DNA of 64,000 bases from Ahaetulla prasina. Lineage: Eukaryota; Chordata; Lepidosauria; Squamata; Colubridae. The stretch's first letter is position 1. Each line of letters begins with the position of its first letter. The notes below the pieces were generated by a model. The model searched no databases. It saw only the letters and a program-made list of their open reading frames with translations, and was not told the origin of the DNA. The DNA is taken from positions 152,837,920 through 152,901,919 of the forward strand of contig NC_080540.1 in the NCBI RefSeq assembly GCF_028640845.1. Reading direction: 5' to 3'. The translations under genes were made by a program, and so were the position numbers. Positions 28,985 through 40,236 of this stretch are shown here, piece after piece.

Positions 28985-29159
28985 GGATATGATTATCCCC
29001 ATGTACTTTCTTGATGGATGTATCTTGTCTTTTTATGTACACCGAGAGCATATGCACCACAGACAAATTCCTTGTGTGTCCAATCATGCTTGGCCAATAA
29101 AAACATTCTATTCTATTCTATTCTATTCTATTCTATTCTGTTCTGTTCTGTTCTATTCT
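28985..29159 (+). mobile_element. LINE 3' end with (TTCTA)n tail
   Basis: TATCTTGTCTTTTTATGTACAC then GAGAGCATATGCACCA and ACACAAATTCC, CTTGGCCAATAAAA, then (TTCTA)n at 29107-29159 with some TTCTG units. Same LINE 3' UTR as 13261-13700 and 42719-42932, forward here. Confidence 0.8.
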
Positions 29160-30109
29160 AGTTTTTCCTTCCTGCCCCATTGAGAAGGATGACATGGAGG
29201 CCACTTTTCCAAGGCTTTGGAGTTGTCAGCTGAATCTTTGTGGGGCTGCCTGCAGTCTTTGGCCTCAGATTTATTTATTTTTTTATGGTTGTAGAACACA
29301 TCCCACTGCTTCTGATCATTGGCCAGGTTGATTAGGCTTACTGGAATCTGTGCTGTCTTGAAATTTGAAACTGGGTTTTCTCCAAAATAAGAAAAAACAC
29401 TAAGGCCATTGGGCTGATGCCAAACAGATGATGGAATCAGTGTAAGACATTCTAGGGGAATATACACAGCTAATCGTGGGGACAGAGATATTGATTTGAA
29501 ATTTCTGCTTTAGAAATATATATTATGAAGAACATTATTACGTAATTATACTAAAGCAGTCCACTTCTTCCAGGCATACTAGATGCCTCTAAGCATCTGC
29601 TCTCAATCCAGCAAGTTATTGGTTATCTTAATCTGAGAAAAATGACATATATCAGTAGAAAATAGTTCACCGACAATCTGAAGACTTATCTTCTGCTTCT
29701 GCTTCCAAGCCAGAGTTTCATGCTCCTTTGAGTCTTGGCTATATATTGTAACAGTCTACAACCTTGGGGAAAAAAATTACAAATTTCTAATGCATACAGC
29801 AGGTACTTTTCATTGTCTAATAAAGGCAGTATTCATGCAATCATTATTTATTCCATCTGTCTCACCTTTAATCAAAAGAGTAGAAAGTTGGTTCATCTAT
29901 TGTGCTCAGGATATAATTGCACAGGATATCATGGCACAGAATTGCAGTTTATTAATGGAAGAGCTAATAGCCATCCCTTTATTTCTTGACACCCACTTTT
30001 CAGTATCATCTCTTTTCGTCCTCATTCTTTGCCATCGTTTCTTCCTTCCTTGCTTGCCCCCTCCTCCTTCCTCCCATCTCTATTCAAATTGTGGTTACAG
30101 GGTCAAATT
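29160..30109. other. No gene seen
   Basis: AT-rich, no recognised repeat. Confidence 0.45.
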
Positions 30110-30329
30110 CAGTGGTCATATTCAGCCGGTTCTATCCAGTTTGGGCGAACTGGTAGCGGCGGCTGTGGGAGGCTCCACCCACCCACCCAGATATCATCAT
30201 GTTCCATTTATCCACTTTTTGGATGCTGTGGACATGCACGCAAGTCTCAGCACATGCGTAGAGGAGCAAACCAAGCATGCACGCTCACATTTGCAAACCA
30301 GTAGCGAAGGTAAGTGAATACCATCCCTG
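30110..30329. mobile_element. hAT-like MITE, exact TSD
   Basis: 220 bp, CAGTGGTCATATTCAGCC...GTGAATACCATCCCTG. GTCAAATT stands at 30102-30109 and 30330-30337. The interior GGGCGAACTGGTAGCGGCGG and GGCTCCACCCACCCACC is shared with the MITE at 53661-53865. Confidence 0.95.
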
Positions 30330-30337
30330 GTCAAATT

Positions 30338-31954
30338 GCTCTAGTTAAAGCCCTAAACTGTTATGGGCATTTGAAATTAGGCCAAGCTTGAAGAAGAGTT
30401 GTGAGTTGTCCTCGAACATAAAACTATTATGTTCTCAAGAACTTTGTGAAGTGGTTCAGGATCTGTAAAGTTGTGAAAGGTGCAAGATCATGCAGTGAAC
30501 ATTTCTCCCCGAGATGGAATTTGAATCCGGATCCTAACATGGGGATCCTGACTAGTACACCTACCCTATACACGAAAAAAAAACCTACATTAAGTTCCCT
30601 ATAAATGTGTATGCTCATTCCCTGCTTCATGTATTTTTGCACACCTCACAAGAATTTAGAATTCAGGCAATTAGGTTCTTTATCCTCTTGGAGTTCCCTG
30701 CTCAGAACTTTTTTTAACTATTGGGAGGATATGCTAAAAGCAACATTAAAAATTATGACCGTTGTATTAAGGATTTAAAAAGTCATTTTAAAGGATCAAT
30801 ACATGTCTTCCAACAACATGTGGGCAAAAGGGTATTTAGGCAATGAATTTCCCCAAGTGATGAATTCGTCTCAAGGTCTGACCCATTTTCTTTTCATTGA
30901 TTTCCCCATTTTCCCCATTTGTGAATATATAGAAAAACAAAAGAAGTCCTGGGTACAGCATTTCATAGGCACATAGCTTTTAAACTGATGAAAGGTAACC
31001 TTGTATTCTGCATAAAAAAAATCTGCAGGTTCTGAATTACTAATGAATAAAGATGCTTTTGTGTTGTGCTGAAATGTGCTGATATTCCCATTCGTCTAAT
31101 GATGCACATATTCAGCATTTATATATCCAGTTGATGAAATACACATGTACTGATAGGAAGGCCATTTCACCCATTATAGGTAACAAACCTCCTTTAGTCT
31201 AGTACTTCTCAAACTTTTTCCTTCATTATCCAAAACCGCTTATCAGAAAGCCATTATTTAAATGTTCCTCTTATGAGTGGGTAAATGGTTTGTCTACCGT
31301 TACCCAGAGAAAAATCACTTTTACCCAATTTTGATTAATTTACTTAGGTTTGGGAAGGATTGCATTAGCCTTTTCTTTACTGTTAATATTTTTCTGACCA
31401 TCTATAATCATGTTCTGCATTTTGACCTTAAGTGCAATTTTGTAATCCTAGTATTTCCTCCCTCTTTCCCTATAATGTATTATTTGGGATATATTTAAAC
31501 ATTTCTTGTGGGATTTGTTCTCCCACAATCTGGGGATCAAAATCTTATATCTTGCAGAACATGTCATTTGCTGCTCCTGTATGTCCTGAAGCTGGGCACA
31601 GCATACAGTTTTGATGGTAAAAGGTAGGGTGAGCAAACGCTATGAACCATCCTTGAGAAATCCCACATTATCATGCTACTACAGCCAATGGGAATAATAT
31701 AAACTTTGATCCATGAATTGAGATGCTGTGTTATTCTTATCTGTCTACTTATTTTCTTTTCTGTACTGTTTGGTCTATGCACATTTGAACCACAACATGG
31801 AGACCGCTTGTTATACATTGCTTCATTCACATGTTTCATTTACATGTTAACGCTTGTCACCGTAGATCAATCTTCTCTCAATCTATAGTTCATGTTCTTT
31901 TATTCAGCTCTCTTAGAAATGATCCCACTATCATGGGATGATAGGTGGCATGCC
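30338..31954. other. No gene seen
   Basis: AT-rich unique-looking DNA. Short open frames only, none with a family motif. Confidence 0.5.
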
Positions 31955-34900
31955 AAAAATAGGAGACTTAGGGGATTTTTAACTAACTGTTTTAATCGGC
32001 TTTTTAAGGGGAGTTTTAATGGGAATTTTAAGGGGAGGGTGGGAACTGATGGGTTTGGGTTGGGGGTGGGGAAAAACCTGTCGGGGGGGAGACGAGTCCA
32101 GCAAGTGTTTGTGGCGGTAATTTAATAGGTCCGAAGGTGGTGGGGGAGGGTCTTGTTCCAGTCCATCAGGTTTTTTTTATTAATACGGTATGCGGGAGAG
32201 GCAGATATGGCGAAAGGGGGGGCATATCAGGTTTTGGGGGCACGCCCTCGCTATTTAAGAGTGATCGCGTGCTCCGGCCCCCCAAAATTTTCCCGTTCCC
32301 CGAGTGGCCAGAATACCCAGGACTTGGGCCTTTGGCTGATGTTATGTAATGCAAGATCCGTGGTTAATAAAGCTCCCCTGATTTTAGATTTAATTCAGGA
32401 AGGGACCACGAACGTTATGGGCATTATGGAAACCTGGTTGGGCATGGAAGGGGGGGTTCCCCTAGTGGAGATGTGCCCACCAGGTTTCCGAGCATTCCAT
32501 CAGCCGAGGGCCCAAGGTAGGGGTGGCGGGGTAGCGGTTATTATTAGGGAGAGTCTGGAACCGAGGGAGACCACTGTGCCTCAGATAGCTGGGTGTGAAA
32601 CCCTCTATGTGAAGTGGGGTCGAAGGACTCAGGTGGGCTTGTGATCACGTACCTGGCTCCTTGTTGCGTGACAACAGCCCTGCCCGAGCTGCTGGAGTTG
32701 CTAGCTGGGTTGGCAGTTGAAACCCCTAGACTGTTGGTCATGGGGGATTTCAACTTGCCATCAACTGGCACGGCATCCTCGACCGCTCGGGAGTTCATGG
32801 CTTCCATGATGGCCATGGACCTACTCAATTAATTGATGGCCCTACTCACATTGGGGGAGGCACTCTAGACTTGGTTTTTATTTCTGGCCAGTGGTTGAAT
32901 GATCTGATTTTAAATGATTTAGTTATCGACCCTTTGTCATGGTCAGATCATTTTCTCCTTCGTCTGGACTTTCAGACCACTACCCACCGCCGCAGGGAGA
33001 CGGAACCAATGCGTTGGTTCTGTCCCAGGCGCCTGATGGACCCTGAGAGATTTCTGATGGAGCTTGGGCCGTTTCCCTAGAATCTGGCCCACAGCACGAC
33101 TGAAGAGCTAGTCACGGCCTGGGAACATGCCACGGCTGGAGCTTTGGACCGTGTCGTGCCTTTGCGGCCTCTGACCCGGCGCCGGTCTCAACCAGCTCCT
33201 TGGTTCTCTGAGGAGCTGAGGGAGATGAAACGCTGGAGAAGACGCCTAGAGAGTGTTTGGAGATCCAGCCGTTCTGAGGCTGACCGGACACTAGTTAGGT
33301 CCTATAGCAGGACCTACCTAGTGGCACTGAGGGATGCGAAACGTTCCTACGTTTCCTCCCTCATTGCGTTGGCAGATAACCACCCGGCCGCCCTTTTTCG
33401 GGTGACCCGTTCTCTCCTTCAACAGGAGGGGCGGGAGGACCCCCTACAAGGGCGTGCCGAGGAGCTTAACGGTTATCTATACTATAAAATCGTTCAGCTT
33501 CGGGACGGATTGGATCAAAATTGGGTAGATCCAGACAAGTGTTCCGAGACCCGTCTTGTTGAGGTGGTTTGGGATGATTTTGACCCTGTGGGCATGGACA
33601 GGTTGCTGGGTAGGCTGAATGCCATCACATGTTTACTGGATCCGTGCCCCTCCTGGTTGGTACTGGCCACACAGGAGGTGACACGAGGCTGGCTCCGGGG
33701 GATTACAAATGCTTCTTTGCGGGAGGGGGTCTTTCCCGCTGCCTTGAAAGAGGCGGTGGTGAGACCTCTTCTCAAGAAGCCTTCCCTGGACCCAGCTATT
33801 TTAGGGAATTACCGGCCAGTCTCCAATCTTCGCTTTACGGCGAAGGTTGTAGAGAGTGTGGTGGCATGTCAGCTACCCCAGTACCTGGATGAAGCTGTCT
33901 ATCTAGACCCGTTCCAGTCCGGCTTTCGGCCCGGATACAGTACAGAGACAGCTTTGGTCGCGCTGGTGGATGATCTCTGGAGGGCCAGGGACAAGGGTTA
34001 TTCCTCTGCCCTGGTCCTATTAGACCTCTTTGCGGCTTTTGATACCATCGACCATGGTATCCTGCTGCGCCGGTTGGAGGGGATGGGAGTGGGGGGCACT
34101 GTTTATTGGTGGTTCTCCTCCTACCTCTCTGACCGGACGCAGACGGTGTTGACAGGGGGGCAGAGATTGACTCCGAGGTGCCTCATGTGTGGGGTGCTGC
34201 AGGGATCGATTCTCTCACCCCTCCTGTTCAACATCTATATGAAGCCGCTGGGTGAGATCATCAGTGGCTTTGGGGTGAGATACCAACTGTACGCTGATGA
34301 TACGCAGCTGTACTTTTCCACCCCGGGCCACCCCAGTGAAGCTGTCGAAGTGCTGTCCCGGTGTTTGGAAGCCGTAAGGGTCTGAATGGGGAGGAACAGG
34401 CTCAAACTTAATCCCTCCAAGACGCAGTGGCTGTGGATGCCGGCACCTCGGTACAGTCAGCTGCAGATGCGGCTGTCTATCGGGGGCAAGTCGTTGGCCC
34501 CGATGGAGAAGGTACGCAACTTGGGCGTGCTCCTGGATGGTCGGTTGTCCTTTGAAGATCATTTGGCGACCGTCTCCAGGAGAGCTTTTTATCAGGTTCG
34601 CCTGATCCGCCAGTTGCATCCCTTCCTGGACCGGGATGCCCTATGCATGGTCACTCATGCTCTCGTTACCTCTCGTCTGGACTACTGCAATGCTCTCTAC
34701 ATGGGGCTCCCCTTGAAGAGCACCCGGAGACTTCACCTAGTCCAGAATGCGGCTGCGCGGGTTATTGAGGGACCGGTTCGGAGCTCCCACGTAACACCTA
34801 TCCTGCGCAGACTGCACTGGCTACCTGTTGTTTTCTGGGTGCGCTTCAAGGTATTGGTTACCACCTTTAAAGCGCTCCATGGCTTAGGACCGGGTTATTT

Positions 34901-35360
34901 ATGGGACCATCTACTGCCGGCCTCTATCTCTCAGCGTCCGGTGCGTTCCCACAGAGAGGGCCTTCTCAGGGTGCCGTCAGCCAAACAATGTCGACTGGCG
35001 GCCCCCAGGGGGAGGGCCTTCTCTGTGGGGGCTCCTACCCTGTGGAACGAGCTTTCCCTTGGGCTTCGACAACTACCTGACCTAAGGACCTTTCGCTGCG
35101 AACTTAAAACCTATTTATTTCATATGGCTGGACTGGCCTGATTTTAAATTTTTAATTTTTAATTGAATTTTGATGGGTTTTAAATTTTTGTAATTCTTAT
35201 GGGGTGTAATGTTATTTTAAATTTTCTGGCAAATTATAATCAGTTTTTTAAGGGTTGTTTTAATTATTGCCTATGTTTCTGTTTGTATTTTATTTGCCTG
35301 TTCACCGCCCTGAGTCCTTCGGGAGAAGGGCGGTATACAAATTAAAACATTATTATTATT
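31955..35360 (+). mobile_element. L2-like LINE, 5'-truncated in leader, ORF2 nearly open
   Basis: Begins in the leader (GGGGATTTTTAACTAACTG) and runs to the 3' end at CCGCCCTGAGTCC...GGGCGGTATACAAATTAAAA plus (ATT/AGT)n. It lies head-to-tail with a second copy starting at 35392. Of the two copies here that include the endonuclease region, this one is the better preserved. Confidence 0.92.
32155..35141 (+). pseudogene. L2-like ORF2 (endonuclease + reverse transcriptase), few lesions
   Basis: Domains in order: APE endonuclease 32340-32970 with [12 protein letters not shown] (N), IMETWLG (catalytic E), LLVMGDFNLP (D, N) and SWSDHFLLRLDF (terminal SDH). The linker is DRVVPLRPLTRRRSQPAPW. The reverse transcriptase open frame is 33144-34385 (413 codons) with LGNYRPVSNL, motif A LVLLDLFAAFDTIDHG, motif B QGSILSPLLFN and motif C LYADDTQLYF with both aspartates. 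Then a TGA at 34383-34385 replaces the W seen in the other copies (VRVWMGRN), and the frame resumes 34386-35141 to the natural stop after LKTYLFHMAGLA. Other lesions: a one-base loss near 32640, a frameshift or stop near 32830 and a stop near 33078. Four or five lesions in all, so a fairly young insertion. Confidence 0.92.
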
Positions 35361-35390
35361 AGTAGTAGTAGTAGTAACATATGCCACCAT

Positions 35391-36917
35391 ATGCTGAATG
35401 CCACCACGTGTTTACTGGACCCGTGCCCCTCCTGGCTGGTGCTGGCCACTCAGGAGGTGACACGAGGCTGGCTCCAGGCGATTACGATCGCTTCTTTGGT
35501 GGAGGGTGTCTTTCCGGCCGCCTTGAAAGAGGCGGTGGTGAGACCCCTCCTTAAGAAGCCTTCCCTGGACCCGGCTGTTTTAGGTAATTATCGTCCAGTC
35601 TCCAACCTTCGCTTCGCGGCGAAGGTTGTAGAGAGTATGGTGGCATATCAGTTTCCCCTACACCTGGATGAAACCGTCTATCTAGACCCATTCCAGTCCG
35701 GTTTTCGGCCCGGCTACAGCACGGAGACGGCTTTGGTCGCGTTGGTGGATGATCTCTGGAGGGCCAGGGATAGGGGTTGTTCCTCTGCCCTGGTCCTATT
35801 AGACCTCTCAGCGGCTTTCGATACCATCAACCATGGTATCCTGCTGCGCCGGCTGGAGGGATTGGGAGTGGGAGGCACCGTCTATCGGTGGTTCTCCTCC
35901 TATCTCTCCGACCGGTCGCAGTCGATGTTGACAGGGGGGCAGAGGTCAGCCCCGAGGCGCCTCACTTGTGGGGTGCCGCAGGGGTCGATCCTCTCGCCCC
36001 TTCTGTTCAACATCTACATGAAGCCGCTGGGTGAGATCATCAGTGGTTTCGGCATGAGGTACCAGCTGTATGCGGACACCCAGCTGTACTTTTCCACGCT
36101 GGACCACCCCAACGAAGCTATCGAAGTGCTGTCCCAGTGTCTGGAGGCCGTACGGGTCTGGATGGGGAGAAACAGGCTCAAGCTCAATCCCTCCAAGACA
36201 GAGTGGCTGTGGATGCCGGCATCCCGGTACAGTCAGCTAAATCCGCGGCTGACCATCGGTGGCGAGTCATTGGCCCCGATGGAGGGGGTGCGCAACTTAG
36301 GCGTCCTCCTGGACGAACGGCTGTCTCTAGAAGATCATTTGACGGCCGTCTCCAGGAGAGCGTTCTACCAGGTTCGCCTGGTGCGCCAGTTGCGCCCCTT
36401 TCTGGACCGGGATGCCCTATGCACGGTCACTCACGCACTCGTGACGTCTCGCCTGGATTACTGCAATGCTCTCTACATGGGGCTCCCCTTGAAGGGCATC
36501 CGGAGGCTACAGTTAGTCCAGAATGCGGCTGCGCGGGTGATAGAGGGAGCCCCTCGTGGCTCCCGCATAACACCCATCCTGCGCAGACTGCACTGGCTAC
36601 CTGTGGCCTTCCGGGTGCGCTTCAAGGTTTTGGTGACCACCTTTAAAGCGCTTCATGGCATAGGGCCGGGTTATCTACGGGACCGCCTACTGTTACCGAA
36701 TACCTCTCACCGACCCGTGCGCTCTCATAGAGAGGGACTCCTCAGGATGCCGTCAGCGAGGCAATGTCGTCTGGTGACGCCCAGGGGAAGGGCCTTCTCT
36801 GTGGGGGCTCCCACCCTCTGGAACGAACTGCCCCCAGGACTTCGTCAGCTTCCGGACCTTCGGACCTTCCACCGCGAGCTTAAAACATACTTATTTAATT
36901 GCGCAGGACTGAGCTAG
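35391..36917 (+). CDS. L2-like reverse transcriptase, 508-codon open frame, 5' partial
   Basis: RNA-directed DNA polymerase of an L2/CR1-group LINE, lacking the endonuclease and N-terminal part. Read from residue 1: NYRPVSNLRF at about 66-75, fingers FRPGYSTETALVALVDDL at 105-122, palm motif A LLDLSAAFDTINH at 136-148, motif B CGVPQGSILSPLLFN at 193-207, and motif C at 226-232 reading LYADTQL. The family norm, seen in three other copies here, is LYADDTQL, so one codon for a catalytic aspartate is missing by a 3-base in-frame deletion. The thumb and C-terminus are complete (NLGVLLDERLS, SRLDYCNALYMGLPLK, ELKTYLF...), ending at a natural stop. The true protein start is upstream and lost, so the first codon is only the first ATG (the M of the listed frame lies in the flank/junction). 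Open but probably catalytically dead. Confidence 0.9.
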   Translation: MLNATTCLLDPCPSWLVLATQEVTRGWLQAITIASLVEGVFPAALKEAVVRPLLKKPSLDPAVLGNYRPVSNLRFAAKVVESMVAYQFPLHLDETVYLDPFQSGFRPGYSTETALVALVDDLWRARDRGCSSALVLLDLSAAFDTINHGILLRRLEGLGVGGTVYRWFSSYLSDRSQSMLTGGQRSAPRRLTCGVPQGSILSPLLFNIYMKPLGEIISGFGMRYQLYADTQLYFSTLDHPNEAIEVLSQCLEAVRVWMGRNRLKLNPSKTEWLWMPASRYSQLNPRLTIGGESLAPMEGVRNLGVLLDERLSLEDHLTAVSRRAFYQVRLVRQLRPFLDRDALCTVTHALVTSRLDYCNALYMGLPLKGIRRLQLVQNAAARVIEGAPRGSRITPILRRLHWLPVAFRVRFKVLVTTFKALHGIGPGYLRDRLLLPNTSHRPVRSHREGLLRMPSARQCRLVTPRGRAFSVGAPTLWNELPPGLRQLPDLRTFHRELKTYLFNCAGLS

Positions 36918-37095
36918 ATTTTAATTTACGGGTTTAAATTGGGTTTTATTCTTATATTTTTAATTGTTAGACTTTTAGAATAAGTTTTTTAATTGTTTTT
37001 AGACTGTATTTATCTGTTTTTAAATGCCTGTAAACCGCCCTGAGTCCTTTGGGAGATAGGGCGGTATATAAATATGAATAATAGTAATAATAATA
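35392..37095 (+). mobile_element. L2-like LINE, 5'-truncated within ORF2
   Basis: Begins inside the reverse transcriptase (GAATGCCACCACG at 35395), directly after the microsatellite tail of the preceding copy. It ends AACCGCCCTGAGTCC...GGCGGTATATAAATATG then an (AAT)n tract to about 37100. Sequence details (CTGTATGCGGA, GTCGCAGTCG) put it in the same subfamily as the 17-21.5 kb copy rather than its neighbour. Confidence 0.92.
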
Positions 37096-37254
37096 ATAAT
37101 ATGAAAGATGGCAGTCACGGTGAAACAGTTACGAAACAGTGAAGAAGCTGTAGAGGGCTTATGGTGAAGGGAGAGAAAGATCTAGCTAGGTCAAAGTCTG
37201 TTGACAATACCGAATACCTCCTTATATTAAAATAACTGGGGGCTACTTTACATT

Positions 37255-37472
37255 TGGAGAAGGAGGAGGAGGAGGAGGAGGAAGAGGAGAGGAAGAGGAA
37301 GAGGAAGAGGAAGGAGGAGGAGGAGGAGGAGGAGGAGGAGGAGGAGGAGGAGGAGGAGGAGGAGGAGGAGGAGGAGGAGAAGAAGAAGAAGAAGAAGAAG
37401 AAGAAGAAGAAGAAGAAGAAGAAGAAGAAGAAGAAGAAGAAGAAGAAGAAGAAGAAGAAGAAGAAGAAGAAA
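37255..37472 (+). repeat. (GGA)n-(GAA)n purine microsatellite
   Basis: About 218 bp of pure purine, GGA-rich then GAA-rich. Reading frames through it encode only E/K/R, or S/F/P on the other strand. Mirror-symmetric purine runs can form triplex (H-) DNA. Confidence 0.97.
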
Positions 37473-37719
37473 GCAAAGGTAGTACCAACAATAATAAGTG
37501 CCTTGGATGCAATCCCAAACAATTGGAGCGCCACTTGAATACCATAGGCATTGACAAATTTACCATGAGTTAATGGCAAAAGGCAGCTTTACTTGGAACA
37601 GCTTACATCTTATGACAAGATCTGTAACACTATCAAATATCCACATTTGCCTATCTTAGATCCTTGGGAAGGACTCAATAGGCAGACAAAAATGTCAAAT
37701 CCAGTTTGACCATCTAAAC

Positions 37720-38159
37720 CCCTGATGGTGAACCTATGACACGTGTGCCATAGGTGGCACACGGAGCTATATCTGTGGGCACACGAGTGTTGCCCTAGCT
37801 CAGCTCCAATGTGCATGCGTGTGCCAGCCAGCTGATTTTCGTGCCTTCCGGGCCTACCGGAAGTCAGGAAATTGGCTGTTTCCAGCCTCTGGAAGTCCTC
37901 CAGGGGATGGGAGGTGGGGAAGGCCGTTTTTGCCCTCCCCAGGCTCCTAGAAAGCATCCGTAGCCTGGGGAAGGTGAAAAATGGTCCTACCGGGGCCCCC
38001 ATGCCATCACGTGCCAAAAGCAGGGGGAACGGGGAGTTGTCACAAGTGGAGCGCATTGGTGGAACTCATTGAATTATGGGTGTGGGCACGCACGCACATG
38101 ACCCCCTCCAGGTTCCCCCCACTTTTGGCACGTGGCGGCAAAAAGGTTGGCCATCACTG
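37720..38159. mobile_element. hAT-like MITE (CAGTGATGGC family), inverted copy, TSD 7/8
   Basis: Ends CCCTGATGGTGAACC and GGTTGGCCATCACTG. ATCTAAAC (37712-37719) versus ATCTAAGC (38160-38167). GACACGTGTGCCATAGGTGGC near the left and TTTTGGCACGTGGCGG near the right match the copy at 1654-2029. Confidence 0.9.
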
Positions 38160-38554
38160 ATCTAAGCTGATTATGCAATGAACCATAATAATAATTCTGT
38201 CACTTTTTTTCCTTTTGCAGATAAATCTATCCATCAAGATGTGCCTATGTGCTAGTCATGCACTGAATGTAATAAGATCCATTCTTGTCCTGGAATCCAA
38301 CATTTGATCTAGAGATTTATTTGGAAAAGATGTGTGATGATTAAGTACATAGGGAAAAGCTACATATTAAACTAAAATAATCTATTATGCTGAAGTATGA
38401 ATGAAAAGTCAGATAGTACAGAAATTGTCATGCACCAAATAGTTTGGGGTCCTATCCCATTGATGTCAGAGGCATCTCCAGATTGGAGGATTAGTCAGTG
38501 ACATCACTGGTGCCCATGGGATGCCCATGGGGCTCCTTTCATGTCCTGTCAAGG
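38160..38554. other. No gene seen
   Basis: AT-rich. ATGCCCATGGG repeats near 38513-38530. Confidence 0.45.
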
Positions 38555-38664
38555 AGCTGGAGTGAATGACGGGAGCTCACCCCACCATGCAGCATCACTT
38601 GGGTCTCGAACATGGTCTTGCTAGGTTCCAACCCAGCATCCTAACCAAGTGAGCAACCACACGC
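38555..38664 (-). mobile_element. tRNA-derived SINE head, reverse strand
   Basis: On the minus strand, GTTGCTCACTTGGTTAGGAT (A box), CATGTTCGAGACCC (B box) and GGGGTGAGCTCCCGTC follow each other as in Sauria-type SINEs. The rest of the element is missing or too diverged. It is not a functional tRNA. Confidence 0.65.
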
Positions 38665-38885
38665 CATAGTTTGGGGTAATTGTGGGAAATAGCCCATTTG
38701 AGGAGAACGTGAATCAACTCTGTAATAGAAAGAAGCTTATACACAAGCCACTTGCTAAATGCAAACAAAAAAAAGTTGCATAAAAGAACCGAAATTGATT
38801 TTTGTAATATAGCAGATTGAATAATAAAGGAACATATGCAACAGTGATGTGGAACAGATTTAGACTGATTTACACATTCTTAAAG

Positions 38886-39117
38886 AGCCAGTTTGGTTTA
38901 GTGATTAAGGCAGCAGGCTAAAAACTGGAAGGCCTAGTTCTAATCCTATTTTTGCTACAAAGCCAATTGTGTGACCTTGGGCCAGCCACTATCGCTCAAC
39001 CAAAGAAAGGAAGCAAAAGCAAACCACTTGGAAAAACTTTGCCAAAAAAAAAAAAAGAACCCCTACAGAGATTTGTCCAGCCAGTCTTCAAGAATCAGAT
39101 ACAATTGAACAAAAGGG
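38886..39117 (+). mobile_element. Sauria-type SINE
   Basis: Head GCCAGTTTGGTTTAGTGATT (A box) and AGTTCTAATCC (B box). The body is GTGACCTTGGGCCAGCCACT and AAGCAAACCACTTGG. The 3' part is GAGATTTGTCCAGCCAGTC...AATCAGATACAATTGAAC, the tail type that Sauria SINEs share with BovB LINEs. An A-run at 39041-39055. Confidence 0.75.
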
Positions 39118-39201
39118 GGAAAAATACCCACATTCCTAGTTCCAGTTTCAGCTCCTATTATAATTCCTGTCTTTCCAGGTTAAACATTGCTACTACAGCT
39201 T

Positions 39202-39533
39202 CAGTGGTGGGTTTCAAATTTTTTTACTACAAGTTCTGTGGGGGTGGCTTGGTAGGCATGGCATGGCTTGGTGGGCATGGCATGGCTTGGTGGGCATGGC
39301 ATGGCTTGGTGGGCGTGGCAGGGAAGGATACTGTAAAATCTCCATTCCCTCCCTACTCCAGGGGAAGGTTACTGCAAAATCCCCATTTCCTCTCGATCAG
39401 CTGGGACTCGGGAGGCAGAAAATAGATGGAGGTGGGGCCAGTCAGAGGTGGTATTTACCAGTTTTCCGAACTACTCAAAATTTCCACTACCGATTCTCCA
39501 GAACTGGTCGGAACCTGCTGAAACCTACCTCTG
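39202..39533 (-). mobile_element. hAT-like MITE, TSD 7/8, with inner minisatellite
   Basis: Reverse-oriented copy of the 15346-15623 family. Ends CAGTGGTGGGTTTCAAA and CTGAAACCTACCTCTG, flanks TACAGCTT (39194-39201) and TACATCTT (39534-39541). Four tandem 19-bp units GGCTTGGTGGGCATGGCAT occupy 39246-39321. Confidence 0.88.
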
Positions 39534-39904
39534 TACATCTTATACCTTGGGCATGCATTCTGACAGGGGAAAATTATTGGATCATGAGTTTATTCTCTAT
39601 CCAAAGGCAGGATGTCCCAGTTTTTGCTATTGCTTGTAACATTCATTCAGGAATGTAAGAAACAGTTACAACCAGGTTGTAGGTTAGCTGCCTAAATGTC
39701 TTTAGCTACCTTAACAATCCAATTATCCAGCCTATGGATCTTTAATTCAGTCTTCTTTTAAAATTTGTTAAATTTTACCTGTTAAAATAATTAAGTAAGG
39801 CAAAGACAAGGCCGTGTTGAAATTGATCTCAATTCATGGTGACACTGTAGTTTTCTTGGCAACAGTGTAAATGATGTGTCATTATCATCTTCTAAGATTT
39901 TTTT

Positions 39905-40236
39905 TTTAAAAGCATTTTTACAACCTCTTCAGCCAAGAGGTTGTAGAAAAATGCTTTTAAAAGTAAAAAAAAACCTCTGATGATCATGTGGCTCAGCTGG
40001 GATCATCAGAACCTTTTAAAAGCTTTTAAAAGGCTCCTCTGGTGATCCCAGCTGACTTGCCTGATCGTCAGAGGCTTTTAAAAGCATTTTTTACAACCTC
40101 TTCAGCCGAAGAGGTGGTAGAAAAATGCTTTTAAAAGTAAAAAAAAATAGTTGGCACACCCACCCAGTCACATTACCCCCCCCCACCAAGCCATGCCCAC
40201 AGAACCGATAGTAACAAATTTTACATTTCACCCCTG
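39905..40236. mobile_element. Fold-back hAT-like MITE, left end missing
   Basis: The right end is TTTACATTTCACCCCTG (ends 40236). Two hairpins with stems AAAAGCATTTTT(A)CAACCTCTT lie at 39904-39962 and 40076-40137. CAGCTGGGATCATCAGAACC is shared with 24022-24405. The right part CCAAGCCATGCCCACAGAACC is shared with the 1-264 family, which links the two MITE families. Confidence 0.75.

Noticed and set aside
37115..37579. 154-codon and overlapping frames with poly-F, poly-S or poly-E
   Set aside because: Translation of the GGA/GAA microsatellite, not a gene.
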